64,000 nucleotides of DNA from Corella eumyota. Its lineage: Eukaryota; Chordata; Ascidiacea; Phlebobranchia; Corellidae. The DNA is taken from the NCBI GenBank assembly GCA_963082875.1, contig OY720097.1, positions 11,974,501-12,038,500 of the forward strand, written 5' to 3'. Positions 52,968-64,000 of the stretch are shown piece after piece (the first letter of the stretch is position 1; each line of letters starts with the position of its first letter). Below the pieces are notes generated by a model. That model was given only the letters and a program-made list of their open reading frames with translations, ran no database searches and was not told the DNA's origin. Made by a program: the position numbers and the translations under genes.

Positions 52968-55740
52968 CACATTTGCTCTTACATCTCATAAAAAAATATC
53001 TTACTATTTGTGATGCGTAATAATTTTAAAGAAAATAATTTTAAAAATTTTGCTTTTATGGAACTTTAAAAATTATTATCGAACATGTTAACTTTTGTTA
53101 AATTGTTCTTCCGTTGATATCAGTTCGATTATAAATTTTTTTAAATCTAAGTGTATAAATGTTAGGAATTACCGCATTTTTACCATTTCACAATATCAAA
53201 TGTAATATAACACGTCCCTTTTAAGCTAAAGTAATAAGACATTAGTTTAAGTTGTTGGGAGGGGGGACGAGAGGGGGGACTCCACAGATAATTGCACATT
53301 TGCTCTTACATCTAATAAATAAATATCTTACTATTTGTGGTGTGTAATAATTTTAAAGAAAATAATTTTAAAAATTTTACTTTTAAGGAAACTTTAAATA
53401 TTATTACCGTTTTATATTATCAAATGTAATATGACACGTCCCCTTTAAGCTAAAGTCATAAGACACCAGCTTTAATTGTTGAGTAGTGGGGGACCCACAG
53501 ATAATTGCACAATTGCTCTTACGTCTTATAAATAAATATATAACTATTTGTGGTGCGTAATAATTTTAAAGAAAATAATTTTAAAAATTAAATTTTAAGG
53601 AAATTTAAAAATTATTATCGAACATGTTAACTTTTGTTAAATTATTTTTCCGTTGATATAAGTTCGTTATCTAAATTTGTTTTAAATCTAGGTTTGAAAA
53701 TGTTAGGAATTACCGCATTTTTACCATTTCACAATATCAAATGTAATATAACACGTCCCTTTTAAGCCAAAGTCATAAAACATTGTTTTAAGTTGTTAGG
53801 AGGGGGGACCCCACAGACAATTGCACATTTGCTCTTACATCTTATAAATAAATATCTTACTATTTGTGGTGCGTAATAATTTTAAAGAAAATAAATTTAA
53901 AAATTTAACTTTTAAGGAAACTTTAAATATTATTACCGTATTATATTATCAAATGTAAAATGACACGCCCCCTTCAAGCAAAAGTCATAAGACAACAGCT
54001 TTAATTGTTGAGTGGGGGGGAACCCACAGATAATTGCACATTTGCTCTTACATCTTATAAATATATGTATTACTATTTGTGGTGCGTTATAATTTTAAAG
54101 AAAATAATTTTAAAAATATAAATTTTATGGAAATTTAAAAATTATTATCAAACATGTTAACTTTTCTTAAATTATTCTTCCGTTGATATAAGTTCGTTAT
54201 CTAAATTTTTTTAAATCTAGGTTTGAAAATGTTAGAAATTACAGCATTTTTACCATTTCACAATATCAAAGGTAATATATATATAACACGTCCCTTTTAA
54301 GCTAAAGTTATGAAACATTAGTTTAAGTTGTTGAGGGGGGACCCCATAGATAATTTCACATTTGCTCTTACATCTTATAAATAAATATCTTACTATTTGT
54401 GATGCGTAATAATTTAAAAAAAATTAAATTTAAAAATTTTACTTTTATGGAAAATTTAAAAATTTGTATAGAACCTGTTAACTTTTGGTAAATTGTTCTT
54501 CCGTTTATATAATTTCGTTATCTAAAATTTTTTAAATCTAAGTTTATAAATGTTATTAGGAATTATCGAATTTTTACCATATCACAATATCAAATGTAAT
54601 ATAACACGTTCCTTTTAATCTAAAGTCATAAGACATTAGTTTAAATTGGTGGGAGGGGGGACCCCACAGATAATTGCACATTTGCTCTTACATCTTATAA
54701 ATAAATATCTTACTATTTGTGGTGCGTAATAATTTTAAAGAAAATAATTTTACAAATTAAACTTTTATGGAAACTTTAAATATTATTACCGTATCATATT
54801 ATCAAACGTAATATGACACGTCCCCTTCAAGCTAAAGTCATAAGACATTTGCTTACTTTGTTGTAGGGGAGACTCCACAGAAAATTGCACAATTGCTTTT
54901 ACATTTTATAAATAAATATCTTACTATTTGTGGTGCGTAATAATTTTAACGAAAATAAAATTAAAAATTTAACTTTTAAGGAAACTTTAAATATTATTAC
55001 CATATTATATTATCAAATGTAATATGACACGTCCCCTTTAAGCTAAAGTCATAAGACATTAGCTTAAATTGTTACAGGGGGACCCACAGAAAATTGCACA
55101 TTTGCTCTTACATCTTATAAATAAATATCTTACTATTTGTGGTGCGTAATAATTAAAAAAAAAATAATTTTAAAAATTTAACTTTTAAGGAAACTTTAAA
55201 AATTATTTATTACCGTATCATATATATTATCAAATCTAATACGAGACGTCTCCTTGAAGCTCAATTTATAGGACATTAGCTTAAATTGTTAAATGTGAGT
55301 AACCCTACAGATAATTACACATTTGCTCTTACATTTTATAAATAAATATCTTACTATTTGTTGTGCGTAACAATTTTAAAGAAAATAATTTTAAAAATTT
55401 AACTTTTAAGGAAATTTTAAGAATTATTACCGTATCATATTATCAAATGTAATATGACACGTACCCTTCAAGCTAAAGTTATAAAACATTAGCTTAATTT
55501 GTTGTGAGGGGACCCCACAGAGAATTGCACATTTGCTCTTATATCTTATAAATAAATACTTAGTATTTGTGGTGCGCAATCATATTAAAGAAAATAATTT
55601 TACAAATTAAACTTTTAAGGAAACTTTAAATATTATTACCGTATCATACTATTAAAAGTAATATGACACGTCCCCATCAAACTAAAGTCATAAGACATTA
55701 GCTTAAATTGTTGAGCGGGAATGGGAGCATAGATAATTGC
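52968..55740 (+). repeat. Higher-order repeat, copy 2 (about 2.77 kb, 11 monomers)
   Basis: Same monomer order and diagnostic variants as the preceding copy. It has a few small indels, for instance around 55,200-55,232 and in the G-runs. Further diverged monomers follow up to 56,051. Confidence 0.82.
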
Positions 55741-56051
55741 ACATTTGCTCTTACATCTCATAAATAAATATCTTACTATTTGTGGTGCGTAATAATTTTA
55801 AAGAAAATAATTTTAAAAATTTAACTTTTAAGGAAACTTTAAATATTATTAACGTATTATATTTATCAAATGTAATATGACACGTCCCCTTCAAGCTAAA
55901 GTCATAAGACATTAGCTTAAATTATTGTAGGGGAGACCCCACAGACAATTGCACATTTGCTCTTACATTTTATAAATAAATATTTTACAATTTGTGGTGC
56001 GTAATAATTTTAAAGAAAATAAATTTAAAAATTTAACTTTCATAAAATTTA

Positions 56052-58409
56052 ACATCTCATCTCCATCTCATCTCCATCTCATCTCCATCTCATCTCCATC
56101 TCATCTCCATCTCATCTCCATCTCATCTCCATCTCATCTCCATCTCATCTCCATCTCATCTCCATCTCATCTCCATCTCATCTCCATCTCATCTCCATCT
56201 CATCTCCATCTCATCTCCATCTCATCTCCATCTCATCTCCATCTCATCTCCATCTCATCTCCATCTCATCTCCATCTCATCTCCATCTCATCTCCATCTC
56301 ATCTCCATCTCATCTCCATCTCATCTCCATCTCATCTCCATCTCATCTCCATCTCATCTCCATCTCATCTCCATCTCATCTCCATCTCATCTCCATCTCA
56401 TCTCCATCTCATCTCCATCTCATCTCCATCTCATCTCCATCTCATCTCCATCTCATCTCCATCTCATCTCCATCTCATCTCCATCTCATCTCCATCTCAT
56501 CTCCATCTCATCTCCATCTCATCTCCATCTCATCTCCATCTCATCTCCATCTCATCTCCATCTCATCTCCATCTCATCTCCATCTCATCTCCATCTCATC
56601 TCCATCTCATCTCCATCTCATCTCCATCTCATCTCCATCTCATCTCCATCTCATCTCCATCTCATCTCCATCTCATCTCCATCTCATCTCCATCTCATCT
56701 CCATCTCATCTCCATCTCATCTCCATCTCATCTCCATCTCATCTCCATCTCATCTCCATCTCATCTCCATCTCATCTCCATCTCATCTCCATCTCATCTC
56801 CATCTCATCTCCATCTCATCTCCATCTCATCTCCATCTCATCTCCATCTCATCTCCATCTCATCTCCATCTCATCTCCATCTCATCTCCATCTCATCTCC
56901 ATCTCATCTCCATCTCATCTCCATCTCATCTCCATCTCATCTCCATCTCATCTCCATCTCATCTCCATCTCATCTCCATCTCATCTCCATCTCATCTCCA
57001 TCTCATCTCCATCTCATCTCCATCTCATCTCCATCTCATCTCCATCTCATCTCCATCTCATCTCCATCTCATCTCCATCTCATCTCCATCTCATCTCCAT
57101 CTCATCTCCATCTCATCTCCATCTCATCTCCATCTCATCTCCATCTCATCTCCATCTCATCTCCATCTCATCTCCATCTCATCTCCATCTCATCTCCATC
57201 TCATCTCCATCTCATCTCCATCTCATCTCCATCTCATCTCCATCTCATCTCCATCTCATCTCCATCTCATCTCCATCTCATCTCCATCTCATCTCCATCT
57301 CATCTCCATCTCATCTCCATCTCATCTCCATCTCATCTCCATCTCATCTCCATCTCATCTCCATCTCATCTCCATCTCATCTCCATCTCATCTCCATCTC
57401 ATCTCCATCTCATCTCCATCTCATCTCCATCTCATCTCCATCTCATCTCCATCTCATCTCCATCTCATCTCCATCTCATCTCCATCTCATCTCCATCTCA
57501 TCTCCATCTCATCTCCATCTCATCTCCATCTCATCTCCATCTCATCTCCATCTCATCTCCATCTCATCTCCATCTCATCTCCATCTCATCTCCATCTCAT
57601 CTCCATCTCATCTCCATCTCATCTCCATCTCATCTCCATCTCATCTCCATCTCATCTCCATCTCATCTCCATCTCATCTCCATCTCATCTCCATCTCATC
57701 TCCATCTCATCTCCATCTCATCTCCATCTCATCTCCATCTCATCTCCATCTCATCTCCATCTCATCTCCATCTCATCTCCATCTCATCTCCATCTCATCT
57801 CCATCTCATCTCCATCTCATCTCCATCTCATCTCCATCTCATCTCCATCTCATCTCCATCTCATCTCCATCTCATCTCCATCTCATCTCCATCTCATCTC
57901 CATCTCATCTCCATCTCATCTCCATCTCATCTCCATCTCATCTCCATCTCATCTCCATCTCATCTCCATCTCATCTCCATCTCATCTCCATCTCATCTCC
58001 ATCTCATCTCCATCTCATCTCCATCTCATCTCCATCTCATCTCCATCTCATCTCCATCTCATCTCCATCTCATCTCCATCTCATCTCCATCTCATCTCCA
58101 TCTCATCTCCATCTCATCTCCATCTCATCTCCATCTCATCTCCATCTCATCTCCATCTCATCTCCATCTCATCTCCATCTCATCTCCATCTCATCTCCAT
58201 CTCATCTCCATCTCATCTCCATCTCATCTCCATCTCATCTCCATCTCATCTCCATCTCATCTCCATCTCATCTCCATCTCATCTCCATCTCATCTCCATC
58301 TCATCTCCATCTCATCTCCATCTCATCTCCATCTCATCTCCATCTCATCTCCATCTCATCTCCATCTCATCTCCATCTCATCTCCATCTCATCTCCATCT
58401 CATCTCCAT
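56052..58409 (+). repeat. 11-bp satellite, block 1: CATCTCATCTC
   Basis: About 214 apparently perfect copies of an 11-bp unit made of a 6-mer and a 5-mer of the same word (CATCTC + ATCTC). It starts abruptly inside a monomer of the preceding satellite. Confidence 0.97.
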
Positions 58410-60300
58410 CTCGTCTCCATCTCGTCTCCATCTCGTCTCCATCTCGTCTCCATCTCGTCTCCATCTCGTCTCCATCTCGTCTCCATCTCGTCTCCATCTC
58501 GTCTCCATCTCGTCTCCATCTCGTCTCCATCTCGTCTCCATCTCGTCTCCATCTCGTCTCCATCTCGTCTCCATCTCGTCTCCATCTCGTCTCCATCTCG
58601 TCTCCATCTCGTCTCCATCTCGTCTCCATCTCGTCTCCATCTCGTCTCCATCTCGTCTCCATCTCGTCTCCATCTCGTCTCCATCTCGTCTCCATCTCGT
58701 CTCCATCTCGTCTCCATCTCGTCTCCATCTCGTCTCCATCTCGTCTCCATCTCGTCTCCATCTCGTCTCCATCTCGTCTCCATCTCGTCTCCATCTCGTC
58801 TCCATCTCGTCTCCATCTCGTCTCCATCTCGTCTCCATCTCGTCTCCATCTCGTCTCCATCTCGTCTCCATCTCGTCTCCATCTCGTCTCCATCTCGTCT
58901 CCATCTCGTCTCCATCTCGTCTCCATCTCGTCTCCATCTCGTCTCCATCTCGTCTCCATCTCGTCTCCATCTCGTCTCCATCTCGTCTCCATCTCGTCTC
59001 CATCTCGTCTCCATCTCGTCTCCATCTCGTCTCCATCTCGTCTCCATCTCGTCTCCATCTCGTCTCCATCTCGTCTCCATCTCGTCTCCATCTCGTCTCC
59101 ATCTCGTCTCCATCTCGTCTCCATCTCGTCTCCATCTCGTCTCCATCTCGTCTCCATCTCGTCTCCATCTCGTCTCCATCTCGTCTCCATCTCGTCTCCA
59201 TCTCGTCTCCATCTCGTCTCCATCTCGTCTCCATCTCGTCTCCATCTCGTCTCCATCTCGTCTCCATCTCGTCTCCATCTCGTCTCCATCTCGTCTCCAT
59301 CTCGTCTCCATCTCGTCTCCATCTCGTCTCCATCTCGTCTCCATCTCGTCTCCATCTCGTCTCCATCTCGTCTCCATCTCGTCTCCATCTCGTCTCCATC
59401 TCGTCTCCATCTCGTCTCCATCTCGTCTCCATCTCGTCTCCATCTCGTCTCCATCTCGTCTCCATCTCGTCTCCATCTCGTCTCCATCTCGTCTCCATCT
59501 CGTCTCCATCTCGTCTCCATCTCGTCTCCATCTCGTCTCCATCTCGTCTCCATCTCGTCTCCATCTCGTCTCCATCTCGTCTCCATCTCGTCTCCATCTC
59601 GTCTCCATCTCGTCTCCATCTCGTCTCCATCTCGTCTCCATCTCGTCTCCATCTCGTCTCCATCTCGTCTCCATCTCGTCTCCATCTCGTCTCCATCTCG
59701 TCTCCATCTCGTCTCCATCTCGTCTCCATCTCGTCTCCATCTCGTCTCCATCTCGTCTCCATCTCGTCTCCATCTCGTCTCCATCTCGTCTCCATCTCGT
59801 CTCCATCTCGTCTCCATCTCGTCTCCATCTCGTCTCCATCTCGTCTCCATCTCGTCTCCATCTCGTCTCCATCTCGTCTCCATCTCGTCTCCATCTCGTC
59901 TCCATCTCGTCTCCATCTCGTCTCCATCTCGTCTCCATCTCGTCTCCATCTCGTCTCCATCTCGTCTCCATCTCGTCTCCATCTCGTCTCCATCTCGTCT
60001 CCATCTCGTCTCCATCTCGTCTCCATCTCGTCTCCATCTCGTCTCCATCTCGTCTCCATCTCGTCTCCATCTCGTCTCCATCTCGTCTCCATCTCGTCTC
60101 CATCTCGTCTCCATCTCGTCTCCATCTCGTCTCCATCTCGTCTCCATCTCGTCTCCATCTCGTCTCCATCTCGTCTCCATCTCGTCTCCATCTCGTCTCC
60201 ATCTCGTCTCCATCTCGTCTCCATCTCGTCTCCATCTCGTCTCCATCTCGTCTCCATCTCGTCTCCATCTCGTCTCCATCTCGTCTCCATCTCGTCTCCA
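58410..60300 (+). repeat. 11-bp satellite, block 2: CATCTCGTCTC
   Basis: About 172 copies carrying one A/G difference from block 1, at the second CAT. This creates a CpG and a CGTCTC word in every unit. The switch from block 1 is a single clean border. Confidence 0.97.
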
Positions 60301-61435
60301 TCCCGTCTCCATCCCGTCTCCATCCCGTCTCCATCCCGTCTCCATCCCGTCTCCATCCCGTCTCCATCCCGTCTCCATCCCGTCTCCATCCCGTCTCCAT
60401 CCCGTCTCCATCCCGTCTCCATCCCGTCTCCATCCCGTCTCCATCCCGTCTCCATCCCGTCTCCATCCCGTCTCCATCCCGTCTCCATCCCGTCTCCATC
60501 CCGTCTCCATCCCGTCTCCATCCCGTCTCCATCCCGTCTCCATCCCGTCTCCATCCCGTCTCCATCCCGTCTCCATCCCGTCTCCATCCCGTCTCCATCC
60601 CGTCTCCATCCCGTCTCCATCCCGTCTCCATCCCGTCTCCATCCCGTCTCCATCCCGTCTCCATCCCGTCTCCATCCCGTCTCCATCCCGTCTCCATCCC
60701 GTCTCCATCCCGTCTCCATCCCGTCTCCATCCCGTCTCCATCCCGTCTCCATCCCGTCTCCATCCCGTCTCCATCCCGTCTCCATCCCGTCTCCATCCCG
60801 TCTCCATCCCGTCTCCATCCCGTCTCCATCCCGTCTCCATCCCGTCTCCATCCCGTCTCCATCCCGTCTCCATCCCGTCTCCATCCCGTCTCCATCCCGT
60901 CTCCATCCCGTCTCCATCCCGTCTCCATCCCGTCTCCATCCCGTCTCCATCCCGTCTCCATCCCGTCTCCATCCCGTCTCCATCCCGTCTCCATCCCGTC
61001 TCCATCCCGTCTCCATCCCGTCTCCATCCCGTCTCCATCCCGTCTCCATCCCGTCTCCATCCCGTCTCCATCCCGTCTCCATCCCGTCTCCATCCCGTCT
61101 CCATCCCGTCTCCATCCCGTCTCCATCCCGTCTCCATCCCGTCTCCATCCCGTCTCCATCCCGTCTCCATCCCGTCTCCATCCCGTCTCCATCCCGTCTC
61201 CATCCCGTCTCCATCCCGTCTCCATCCCGTCTCCATCCCGTCTCCATCCCGTCTCCATCCCGTCTCCATCCCGTCTCCATCCCGTCTCCATCCCGTCTCC
61301 ATCCCGTCTCCATCCCGTCTCCATCCCGTCTCCATCCCGTCTCCATCCCGTCTCCATCCCGTCTCCATCCCGTCTCCATCCCGTCTCCATCCCGTCTCCA
61401 TCCCGTCTCCATCCCGTCTCCATCCCGTCTCCATC
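60301..61435 (+). repeat. 11-bp satellite, block 3: CATCCCGTCTC
   Basis: About 103 copies with one further T/C change relative to block 2. The border is again sharp. The block runs into the assembly gap. Confidence 0.97.
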
Positions 61436-61635
61436 NNNNNNNNNNNNNNNNNNNNNNNNNNNNNNNNNNNNNNNNNNNNNNNNNNNNNNNNNNNNNNNNN
61501 NNNNNNNNNNNNNNNNNNNNNNNNNNNNNNNNNNNNNNNNNNNNNNNNNNNNNNNNNNNNNNNNNNNNNNNNNNNNNNNNNNNNNNNNNNNNNNNNNNNN
61601 NNNNNNNNNNNNNNNNNNNNNNNNNNNNNNNNNNN
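61436..61635. other. Assembly gap of exactly 200 N
   Basis: Exactly 200 N, a fixed-size placeholder of the kind scaffolding software inserts, so the true distance and the relative orientation across it are not established. Confidence 0.95.
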
Positions 61636-64000
61636 AGACGGAGATGAGACGGAGATGAGACGGAGATGAGACGGAGATGAGACGGAGATGAGACGGAGAT
61701 GAGACGGAGATGAGACGGAGATGAGACGGAGATGAGACGGAGATGAGACGGAGATGAGACGGAGATGAGACGGAGATGAGACGGAGATGAGACGGAGATG
61801 AGACGGAGATGAGACGGAGATGAGACGGAGATGAGACGGAGATGAGACGGAGATGAGACGGAGATGAGACGGAGATGAGACGGAGATGAGACGGAGATGA
61901 GACGGAGATGAGACGGAGATGAGACGGAGATGAGACGGAGATGAGACGGAGATGAGACGGAGATGAGACGGAGATGAGACGGAGATGAGACGGAGATGAG
62001 ACGGAGATGAGACGGAGATGAGACGGAGATGAGACGGAGATGAGACGGAGATGAGACGGAGATGAGACGGAGATGAGACGGAGATGAGACGGAGATGAGA
62101 CGGAGATGAGACGGAGATGAGACGGAGATGAGACGGAGATGAGACGGAGATGAGACGGAGATGAGACGGAGATGAGACGGAGATGAGACGGAGATGAGAC
62201 GGAGATGAGACGGAGATGAGACGGAGATGAGACGGAGATGAGACGGAGATGAGACGGAGATGAGACGGAGATGAGACGGAGATGAGACGGAGATGAGACG
62301 GAGATGAGACGGAGATGAGACGGAGATGAGACGGAGATGAGACGGAGATGAGACGGAGATGAGACGGAGATGAGACGGAGATGAGACGGAGATGAGACGG
62401 AGATGAGACGGAGATGAGACGGAGATGAGACGGAGATGAGACGGAGATGAGACGGAGATGAGACGGAGATGAGACGGAGATGAGACGGAGATGAGACGGA
62501 GATGAGACGGAGATGAGACGGAGATGAGACGGAGATGAGACGGAGATGAGACGGAGATGAGACGGAGATGAGACGGAGATGAGACGGAGATGAGACGGAG
62601 ATGAGACGGAGATGAGACGGAGATGAGACGGAGATGAGACGGAGATGAGACGGTGATGAGACGGAGATGAGACGGAGATGAGACGGAGATGAGACGGAGA
62701 TGAGACGGAGATGAGACGGAGATGAGACGGAGATGAGACGGAGATGAGACGGAGATGAGACGGAGATGAGACGGAGATGAGACGGAGATGAGACGGAGAT
62801 GAGACGGAGATGAGACGGAGATGAGACGGAGATGAGACGGAGATGAGACGGAGATGAGACGGAGATGAGACGGAGATGAGACGGAGATGAGACGGAGATG
62901 AGACGGAGATGAGACGGAGATGAGACGGAGATGAGACGGAGATGAGACGGAGATGAGACGGAGATGAGACGGAGATGAGACGGAGATGAGACGGAGATGA
63001 GACGGAGATGAGACGGAGATGAGACGGAGATGAGACGGAGATGAGACGGAGATGAGACGGAGATGAGACGGAGATGAGACGGAGATGAGACGGAGATGAG
63101 ACGGAGATGAGACGGAGATGAGACGGAGATGAGACGGAGATGAGACGGTGATGAGACGGAGATGAGACGGAGATGAGACGGAGATGAGACGGAGATGAGA
63201 CGGAGATGAGACGGAGATGAGACGGAGATGAGACGGAGATGAGACGGAGATGAGACGGAGATGAGACGGAGATGAGACGGAGATGAGACGGAGATGAGAC
63301 GGAGATGAGACGGAGATGAGACGGAGATGAGACGGAGATGAGACGGAGATGAGACGGAGATGAGACGGAGATGAGACGGAGATGAGACGGAGATGAGACG
63401 GAGATGAGACGGAGATGAGACGGAGATGAGACGGAGATGAGACGGAGATGAGACGGAGATGAGACGGAGATGAGACGGAGATGAGACGGAGATGAGACGG
63501 AGATGAGACGGAGATGAGACGGAGATGAGACGGAGATGAGACGGAGATGAGACGGAGATGAGACGGAGATGAGACGGAGATGAGACGGAGATGAGACGGA
63601 GATGAGACGGAGATGAGACGGAGATGAGACGGAGATGAGACGGAGATGAGACGGAGATGAGACGGAGATGAGACGGAGATGAGACGGAGATGAGACGGAG
63701 ATGAGATGAGATGGAGATGAGATGGAGATGAGATGGAGATGGAGATGGAGATGGAGATGAGATGGAGATGAGATGGAGATGAGATGAGATGGAGATGAGA
63801 TGGAGATGGAGATGAGATGGAGATGGAGATGGAGATGAGACGGAGATGAGACGGAAATGAGACGGAGATGAGACGGAGATGAGACGGAGATGAGACGGAG
63901 ATGAGACGGAGATGAGACGGAGATGAGACGGAGATGAGACGGAGATGAGACGGAGATGAGACGGAGATGAGACGGAGATGAGACGGAGATGAGACGGAGA
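61636..64000 (-). repeat. 11-bp satellite in opposite orientation: AGACGGAGATG
   Basis: About 200 copies of an 11-bp unit running to the window end. The reverse complement is CATCTCCGTCT: the same 6+5 framework as left of the gap, but with CGT in place of the other CAT. Rare point variants are seen: CGGTG at 62,654 and 63,149, which are 495 bp or 45 units apart, and GGAAATG near 63,855. Confidence 0.95.
63701..63838 (-). repeat. Irregular island within the 11-bp array
   Basis: Here units lose the CpG (GATGAGATG instead of GATGAGACG) and change length, mixing 5-, 6- and 11-bp periods (GGAGAT repeats). Regular AGACGGAGATG units resume afterwards. Confidence 0.85.

Larger units (their letters stand above)
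48839..56051 (+). repeat. Satellite array of about 30 monomers in two sizes
   Basis: Spacing of the conserved CACATTTGCTCTTA word gives monomers of about 204-222 bp and 308-330 bp. The long form has an extra segment of about 105 bp containing AACATGTTAACTTTTGTTAAA and TTCCGTTGATATAAGTTCG. All share TACTATTTGTGGTGCGTAATAA, a degenerate dyad around ATTATCAAATGTAAT and a G-run before ACCCCACAG. There is no coding content. An inverted fragment lies at 44,673-44,985. Confidence 0.88.

Noticed and set aside
58378-61434. Three minus-strand frames of about 1,010 residues
   Set aside because: All three frames give the same METGWRRDGDG-type repeat because 11 is not a multiple of 3. They are satellite artefacts.
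55994-61669. 1,891-residue plus-strand reading frame
   Set aside because: It is the translation of the 11-bp satellite, whose period contains no stop in this direction, and it runs through the N gap.
56052-64000. Telomere
   Set aside because: The 11-bp word is unlike TTAGGG-type repeats, and the array changes orientation instead of ending a chromosome.

Overview
The window is a piece of an animal nuclear genome. It holds spliced genes with short AT-rich introns (mostly 60-700 bp) and GT-AG junctions, and two products with clear human counterparts: the kinase MELK and a CARD-containing caspase-2. AT-richness, compact introns and the CUB/sushi/lectin receptor genes fit an invertebrate deuterostome. 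A tunicate is my best guess, but no single feature proves it. I saw no rRNA or intact tRNA gene, no CRISPR array and no retroviral or LTR-type element.

Region 1-26.5 kb is genic. From left to right: a largely non-coding stretch with a cluster of CRE-type sites and one probable first exon of a secreted or membrane protein (3.7-3.9 kb, minus); a ten-exon type I membrane protein with ricin-B-like, two sushi and one CUB domain (7.8-13.5 kb, minus); a second CUB membrane protein (13.7-15.6 kb, plus) that starts only 258 bp from the first; MELK in 16 coding exons (16.2-21.9 kb, minus), tail-to-tail with the CUB gene; and caspase-2 in nine coding exons (23.6-26.2 kb, plus), head-to-head with MELK. 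I rebuilt each of these four genes exon by exon, and all splice phases agree from ATG to stop (733, 429, 704 and 505 residues).

Region 27-48.8 kb is a local array of one short mobile-element family. Units of about 710 bp (with about 850-950 bp and tandem-repeat-bodied variants) share a 3' end made of ATTTCGAACCATA, a TTTATTT-ATC-AAATAAA hairpin and a terminal CTAG followed by T. Some also carry the inverse motif TATGGTTCGAAAT at the 5' end, followed by a TTA microsatellite. These asymmetric inverted repeats, together with an insertion that leaves no target duplication, look like non-autonomous Helentron/Helitron-like elements. Most units run head-to-tail; three 3' ends are inverted.

Region 48.8-56 kb is a satellite array of about 30 monomers in two sizes (about 210 and 320 bp), including an 11-monomer higher-order unit of about 2.77 kb present twice. 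Region 56.05-64 kb is an 11-bp satellite in three sharply bounded variant blocks. A gap of exactly 200 N follows, and beyond it an 11-bp array reads in the opposite orientation with its variant base at a different place in the monomer. The whole right half is gene-free; its very long open frames are by-products of an 11-bp period without stop codons.
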